DNA of 28,724 nucleotides from an uncultured Desulfuromonadales bacterium (GTDB taxonomy: Bacteria > Desulfobacterota > Desulfuromonadia > Desulfuromonadales > Geopsychrobacteraceae). Made by a program: the position numbers and the translations under genes. Shown piece after piece: positions 24,847 to 28,724 of the stretch; the stretch's first letter is position 1; each line of letters opens with the position of its first letter. The stretch is from assembly GCA_947259685.1 (NCBI GenBank), contig CAMYNC010000042.1, positions 1 through 28,724 of the forward strand. Direction: 5' to 3'. Below the pieces are notes generated by a model. The model ran no database searches and was not told the origin of the DNA. It saw only the letters and a list, made by a program, of their open reading frames with translations.

Positions 24847-24875
24847 TTGTCATCTTTTCCGCTGAAATCTATTCT
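24847..24875 (+). promoter_or_regulatory. Candidate sigma-70 promoter of the SPFH/AAA-Lon genes
   Basis: TTGTCA (24847-24852), an exact 17-base spacer and TATTCT (24870-24875). The start would fall near 24882, about 80 nt before the GTG start of the SPFH gene. No heat-shock sigma-32 motif was found in this gap. Confidence 0.5.
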
Positions 24876-24962
24876 CATTCCTGATATCATTAAAAGCAAT
24901 CACGCCCTAAAAGGTAAGCGTCGAACCCTGCCTTTTCCAAATCATTTTGCCAGGAGAGCGTT

Positions 24963-25919
24963 GTGAATCAGGAACTCCAATCCAGTCTTCTCCACCGCGC
25001 CCGGCTGAAAAACCTGCTGAAACGGGTCATCATCCTGCTGCTGGTGTTCGTCCTGCTCTATGGCGGGGTAGCATTGATCTACGCCACCAAAACCATCTAT
25101 AAAATCCGCCGCAATTATGCCGTGATTCTGGAAACCCTCTCCGGCGAACGCACCGCCATTACCGATGTCGGTTGGCACCTGCGTCTGCCGATTTTCACCC
25201 GCTTGGAGTTGGAAGTGCCACTCATGAACCAGGAACTTCATTTGGGCAACAGCATAGAACCACAACGGATCATGTCGAAAGGCAATGTCGCCCTCTGGAC
25301 CAGTGCGATGCTGACCTTTCGAATTCGCGATCTGGACCGCTGGGGGATTGAAAATCGTTCGCCCCAGACCCTGTTGCAGACCGACTTCGATGGCATTGTC
25401 AAAGATGTCATGCAGAGCGAATCGATCAACGAACTGATCTCGGACCGGGTGCGCATTAAGGAACAGATCTATCGTACCCTGAAGGATCAACCGATCAACG
25501 AAGGCGGCCTGAACCTGGAGCAGAAGTACGGCATTGAAGTCATCTCTTTCGTCCTGCGCGACACCCGCTACGGAGAAAAACTGGCTGAAGCCAGTGAAGA
25601 GAAAAAACGCCGCGAACTGATCGCCGAAGCAGAGAATTACGCCGCCGACCTGGAAGCCAGCCGGACCAGAAAGCTCTATTCCGCCTATAGCGAGTCGATT
25701 CAGCAGATGCGCAAAGCACTCAATATGAGCAGTCGTAACGACCCCTACCTGTTCGATTTTCTGAACCAGCAGAAATGGGCTGCTGCTTACCAAAAAAACC
25801 AGCAGGGGCAGAATACCTTTGTGCTTAACAACACCGGTTCAGGCGTGCCGGTGACTTTGCCCGCACCGCCCAAACCGCAACCTACGTTTCCGGTAACCGA
25901 CGATGCCACAAACCCGTAA
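24963..25919 (+). CDS. SPFH/band-7 (HflK/HflC-like) membrane protein
   Basis: A 318-residue protein with a GTG start at 24963, AGGAG six bases upstream. One membrane helix (about residues 20-41) is followed by an SPFH domain (about 45-220) that begins IYKIRRNYAVILETLSGERT and contains TDVGWHLRLPIFTRLE, typical of stomatin/prohibitin/HflKC proteins. A charged helical, probably coiled-coil segment (about 195-245, AEASEEKKRRELIAEAEN) and a Gly/Pro-rich tail follow. In E. coli, HflK and HflC assemble around the FtsH protease and control it. Here the next gene, overlapping by 17 nt, encodes an AAA-AAA-Lon protein, suggesting an analogous pairing. That partnership is inference. Confidence 0.85.
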   Translation: MNQELQSSLLHRARLKNLLKRVIILLLVFVLLYGGVALIYATKTIYKIRRNYAVILETLSGERTAITDVGWHLRLPIFTRLELEVPLMNQELHLGNSIEPQRIMSKGNVALWTSAMLTFRIRDLDRWGIENRSPQTLLQTDFDGIVKDVMQSESINELISDRVRIKEQIYRTLKDQPINEGGLNLEQKYGIEVISFVLRDTRYGEKLAEASEEKKRRELIAEAENYAADLEASRTRKLYSAYSESIQQMRKALNMSSRNDPYLFDFLNQQKWAAAYQKNQQGQNTFVLNNTGSGVPVTLPAPPKPQPTFPVTDDATNP

Positions 25920-27303
25920 GACCAGGACGCCGATTTACGTCAGTCTCTCGGAAGCACGTATCCAGCAGATCGAGAACCTGGTCGCCGGTTGGAGCAGCGA
26001 AACCCGCCGGTTTATCTTGCGCCGCCTGCAGCAGTACAGTCCGACCCGTTCGTTGCTGGAACGCTTGCGCAACTGGCTGCGGAATCAGTTCAATCCACAA
26101 GAGCGCGAATTCAAACTGCTGCAGAATCCAAGCCTGCTAAATGACTGGCATCAACGTTTCGAGGCCGCCGGCTCACAGGATGCCAATGCCGCCTGGAACC
26201 GGATCTTGTCGCGAGAGCTTGATCGCCAGGATCATCAATACCTGACCTATCTGCTGGAAAACGAGACGGTCGACACCTTCGTGCCCAAAACTATTTACGA
26301 TATTTTCGACAAGCTTTACCACGCCTTTATTCTCAAGGAGTATTCCGACGACCCTGAGGTACCGCGAGCTCCCCTGGTTCTGGTGATCGGCAATTCAGGC
26401 AGCGGTAAAAGCGCCACTGTCAAACAGGCGATCGAAGAGACGTTTTTCTCTTCGGAGGTTAAACCGGTCGTCGATCTCAATACCAAAAAAGAAGCCGTGA
26501 TGGCCAATCAACCGATCTGGCGGAGCCTGACAGAGGTCGACCCGGAATTGGCGATCCGCATCGAACATCGGCGCAAGCGGGCTCGACTGCGGTTTTTCTC
26601 ACGGGTGCCGATTGTCCGCTATATCTTCCGCAACAAGATCAGCCAGGCATTATCGACCCTGGATGAAGAAGGAGTGCGGGTCGATTTCGGTGTGATCACG
26701 CCGAATGATTATCAAACCGCCTGGGCCGGTGAACCGGGAAACTTTTTGCGCAAAGCGATGGGCAACCCGCGCCAGCTAGCTATCCGCCACATGGAAGAAG
26801 CTCATTCGGCCTTCGGCCGCCCCGATGAGCGCAGCACGGTTCAGGGGCAACAGGCAACCCTGGTCGATGCCGGCAATATCATCCTCGACGAAATCGCGCA
26901 TGGCCGACGTGATTGCATCCTGATCGCCACCACCGACCAACCGGAGCAGTTCGATCCGGCCATCTATCGCCGATTTGTTGAACGCGGCTTGATTATCGAC
27001 GTCAACGATATCTGGGAAGACCCCGCCAATCTGCGCGAAGTCGTCTGTCTGGAACTGCGGCGGCGCAATCATCCCAAAGACCTGCAGGCACCTCGACCGC
27101 CACATTTATCCGAAGAGGACCTGGACCATGCGGTACAGAAACTCTACCCCGTGTTCCGCCAGCGCAGCCTACGAATTACCCCAGCCTATGTGCGCCGTCT
27201 GATCGCTTCGCTGATCACTATCAAAGGCCATTTCATTCCCGACTGTCTGGATGATCCATTCCCGACTGTCTTGATGATCAACTGCTGGTGCGTGATGCAT
27301 TAA
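25903..27303 (+). CDS. Tandem AAA+ ATPase/Lon-type protease, N-terminal part (frameshifted)
   Basis: Codes 466 residues before a premature TAA; the last 17 or so are out of frame. An N-terminal helical region (about 1-155) precedes the first AAA+ module, with Walker A GNSGSGKS (163-170), a Walker B-like HMEEAH and a sensor segment ILIATTDQPEQFDPAIYRRF. The first ATPase thus looks functional although its Walker B has Glu-Glu. The start overlaps the SPFH stop by 17 nt, implying coupled expression. A 23-bp imperfect tandem duplication at 27234-27279 shifts the frame. Deleting either copy joins this part in frame to the downstream segment through IPDCLDDQLL. The true gene is therefore one long AAA-AAA-Lon protein, either broken in this strain or mis-assembled. 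Confidence 0.85.
   Translation: MPQTRKTRTPIYVSLSEARIQQIENLVAGWSSETRRFILRRLQQYSPTRSLLERLRNWLRNQFNPQEREFKLLQNPSLLNDWHQRFEAAGSQDANAAWNRILSRELDRQDHQYLTYLLENETVDTFVPKTIYDIFDKLYHAFILKEYSDDPEVPRAPLVLVIGNSGSGKSATVKQAIEETFFSSEVKPVVDLNTKKEAVMANQPIWRSLTEVDPELAIRIEHRRKRARLRFFSRVPIVRYIFRNKISQALSTLDEEGVRVDFGVITPNDYQTAWAGEPGNFLRKAMGNPRQLAIRHMEEAHSAFGRPDERSTVQGQQATLVDAGNIILDEIAHGRRDCILIATTDQPEQFDPAIYRRFVERGLIIDVNDIWEDPANLREVVCLELRRRNHPKDLQAPRPPHLSEEDLDHAVQKLYPVFRQRSLRITPAYVRRLIASLITIKGHFIPDCLDDPFPTVLMINCWCVMH
27234..27279 (+). repeat. 23-bp imperfect tandem duplication causing a frameshift
   Basis: Two adjacent 23-base copies, 27234-27256 and 27257-27279, both starting CATTCCCGACTGTCT and identical except at one position (G at 27249, T at 27272). 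The mismatch is synonymous in the original frame (CTG/CTT, Leu). As 23 is not a multiple of three, the duplication moves the frame by two, and the N-terminal part ends at TAA 27301-27303. Either copy alone would restore one open frame. Confidence 0.9.
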
Positions 27304-28724
27304 AGGCAGTGGCCCGCAATGTCCACGGCTCAATCTACAACAAGGTTGTCGGGCAGATGGATCGCGGCGTGCCCTGGAAAGATTACATCGGCAATATCAA
27401 GAATGAATTCTCTGAAATGGCCAACAATGCCCTGTTCTACAACATCAATGAAGAAAAAGGTGTGGTCCTCACCGGTCCGCCCGGGTCGGGGAAGACCTTC
27501 ATGGTCCGCGCCTGGCTGGGTGATAACCACGACGTGCAGGATATCTCAGCGAACCTCTCGGATCTGACCGACGCCAATAACCCCATGGAAGGAATGGTCG
27601 TCAACCTGGAGCGACTCTACGACATCGCCAAAATGATCTCGCCGGCGATGGTCTTCTTCGACGAAGGGGATGCGGTCGCCCCCCGCCGTTCGCAGCAGGG
27701 CGGCAGTCCCTACGACAAGGTCACCAACAAGTTCCTCTCAATCATCGATGGCGAATCGCCACTGAATCGGGTGTTCACTGTCCTCACCACCAATCGCCTC
27801 GACATTATCGACCCGGCGTTGATCCGTTCCAAGCGTTTGAAAGTCCTCAACGTCACCGGTCACATGCGCGATGAGGACTGCTCACAGATTGTCGCCAAAG
27901 AGATGGCAGACATCCCTCTGGCCGAGGAACTGACGATTGAAGAGATCACCCGCCAGGCCAACAGCCTGTGTGAAACGCCCGCTGATTACACCGCATATGC
28001 AGAAAAAGTTCGTTCGCTGCGCAACACCGAAATGGAAGTGATCCAGAAACTGGTCAATATTGGCCCGGAGAGCACCGACGCCAAAACTCGTTTCGTGCGT
28101 TTTAACTATAAAATTCTGCTTGGCCTGCTTGAGGGAATGATGCCCGACACCGCTTTGACCCGCAAAGCTCGTCAGGGAGAAGAAGGGATGCTTAGCCGGC
28201 TGGATGAACTGATCTCGCGTTTTGCAAAAATCCAATCGGCCCAGGACTTTCCGATCACCCGCTGGCACTTGCAGACTGCCCGCCAGCAGCTGGCCGGCAG
28301 TCCTTTGCGCAAGGGCAAACAGCAATTGGATGAATTTCTCGAAACCGAGCTCTCTGAAGAACCTCAGGTCGGTTTTGTCGTCGGGGTCGGCGCCAATGAT
28401 GTCAGCGGCGTATTGCTGCCGATCGCCTCGGCTCTGGTCTACCGGATGTTTCCAGAAAAGATCGTCGTTACCGGCGCTGTTTCTACCAGTTCCGCAGCCG
28501 GTGCCGAACTCGATCTGGCGGTACAGATGACCCACCAGAGCGCCCGTGAAGCACTAACCTTGGTGGAAAGCTACCTGCAGCTGCTGCTGCCCAAGGTCAA
28601 TATGTCACGCCTGCTGGGCGAATTCCTCGACGGTTACTCGCTGCACCACCAATTGCTGTCAGCATCCTATAACGTCGGTGGGCCGTCAGCCGGTTTTGCC
28701 TTAGCGATCAACACTCTATCGGTT
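27255..28724 (+). CDS. Tandem AAA+ ATPase/Lon-type protease, C-terminal part (frameshifted, 3' partial)
   Basis: An open frame of 490 codons running off the window, out of frame with the preceding fragment because of the duplication. If translated separately, GTG 27288 or ATG 27357 could serve as start. The second AAA+ module has Walker A TGPPGSGKT, Walker B MVFFDEGDAV, and a sensor segment VLTTNRLDIIDPALIRSKR. After a helical linker, a Lon-type (S16) domain begins near 28360 with VGFVVGVGANDVSGVLLPI, then VVTGAVSTSSAAGAELD. It ends in GGPSAGFALAINTL, where the catalytic Ser of the PSAG motif is codon 28686-28688. The partner Lys, normally about 43 residues further on, lies beyond the window. 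Ordinary Lon has one AAA module and a different N-domain, so this is an atypical Lon relative. Confidence 0.8.

Noticed and set aside
1..28724. CRISPR arrays, tRNA or rRNA genes, insertion sequences, integrases.
   Set aside because: No regularly spaced repeats, no cloverleaf with CCA-type ends and no transposase or recombinase motifs were seen on either strand.

Overview
The window looks like a chromosomal segment of an anaerobic, respiratory delta-proteobacterium of the Desulfuromonadia type (Geobacter, Desulfuromonas or Pelobacter relatives). This is an inference from gene content: a NAD-linked Hox [NiFe] hydrogenase operon, a two-iron desulfoferrodoxin, abundant sigma-54 regulation, a rhombosortase, a 6S RNA, and moderately GC-rich coding with AT-rich spacers. 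No rRNA or tRNA gene, CRISPR array, IS element, integrase or phage gene is visible. It reads as core plus accessory chromosome, not a mobile island.

Layout. (1) 1-759: the 3' end of an mlaC-like lipid-transport gene, coupled to a small cyclic-nucleotide-binding protein. (2) 1119-1817, minus: an OmpR-family response regulator whose phospho-acceptor Asp is Ala. (3) 2158-6644: a sigma-54 activator, divergent from a VIT/vWA protein with a GlyGly-CTERM-like tail and a rhombosortase. A clear -24/-12 promoter precedes the VIT gene, so this looks like a self-contained surface-protein export/anchoring module. (4) 7177-11846: a two-gene biotin-dependent acyl-CoA carboxylase ending in a strong terminator. 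(5) 12140-17556: hoxEFUYHW, with five tightly spaced or overlapping structural genes plus the maturation protease, closed by a 14-bp hairpin terminator. (6) 17651-19557, minus: an ammonium transporter behind its own sigma-54 promoter, then desulfoferrodoxin. (7) 19767-19946: a 6S RNA with promoter and terminator. (8) 20019-24788: DUF4112 protein, TraB-family membrane protein, PsiE-family protein, rhomboid protease, YbaK-type deacylase and a SIR2-family deacylase. (9) 24963-28724: an SPFH/band-7 membrane protein overlapping a gene for a tandem AAA+ ATPase with a C-terminal Lon-type protease domain. That gene is split by a 23-bp imperfect tandem duplication that shifts the frame, and it runs off the window.

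The two systems most worth attention are the sigma-54/VIT-vWA/rhombosortase module and the SPFH plus AAA-AAA-Lon module. The first resembles the dedicated sortase/VIT systems of marine proteobacteria but uses a rhomboid enzyme instead. The second looks like a membrane-tethered ATP-dependent protease reminiscent in concept of HflKC-FtsH, but built from different parts. All functional statements rest on motifs read by eye; no database search was run.
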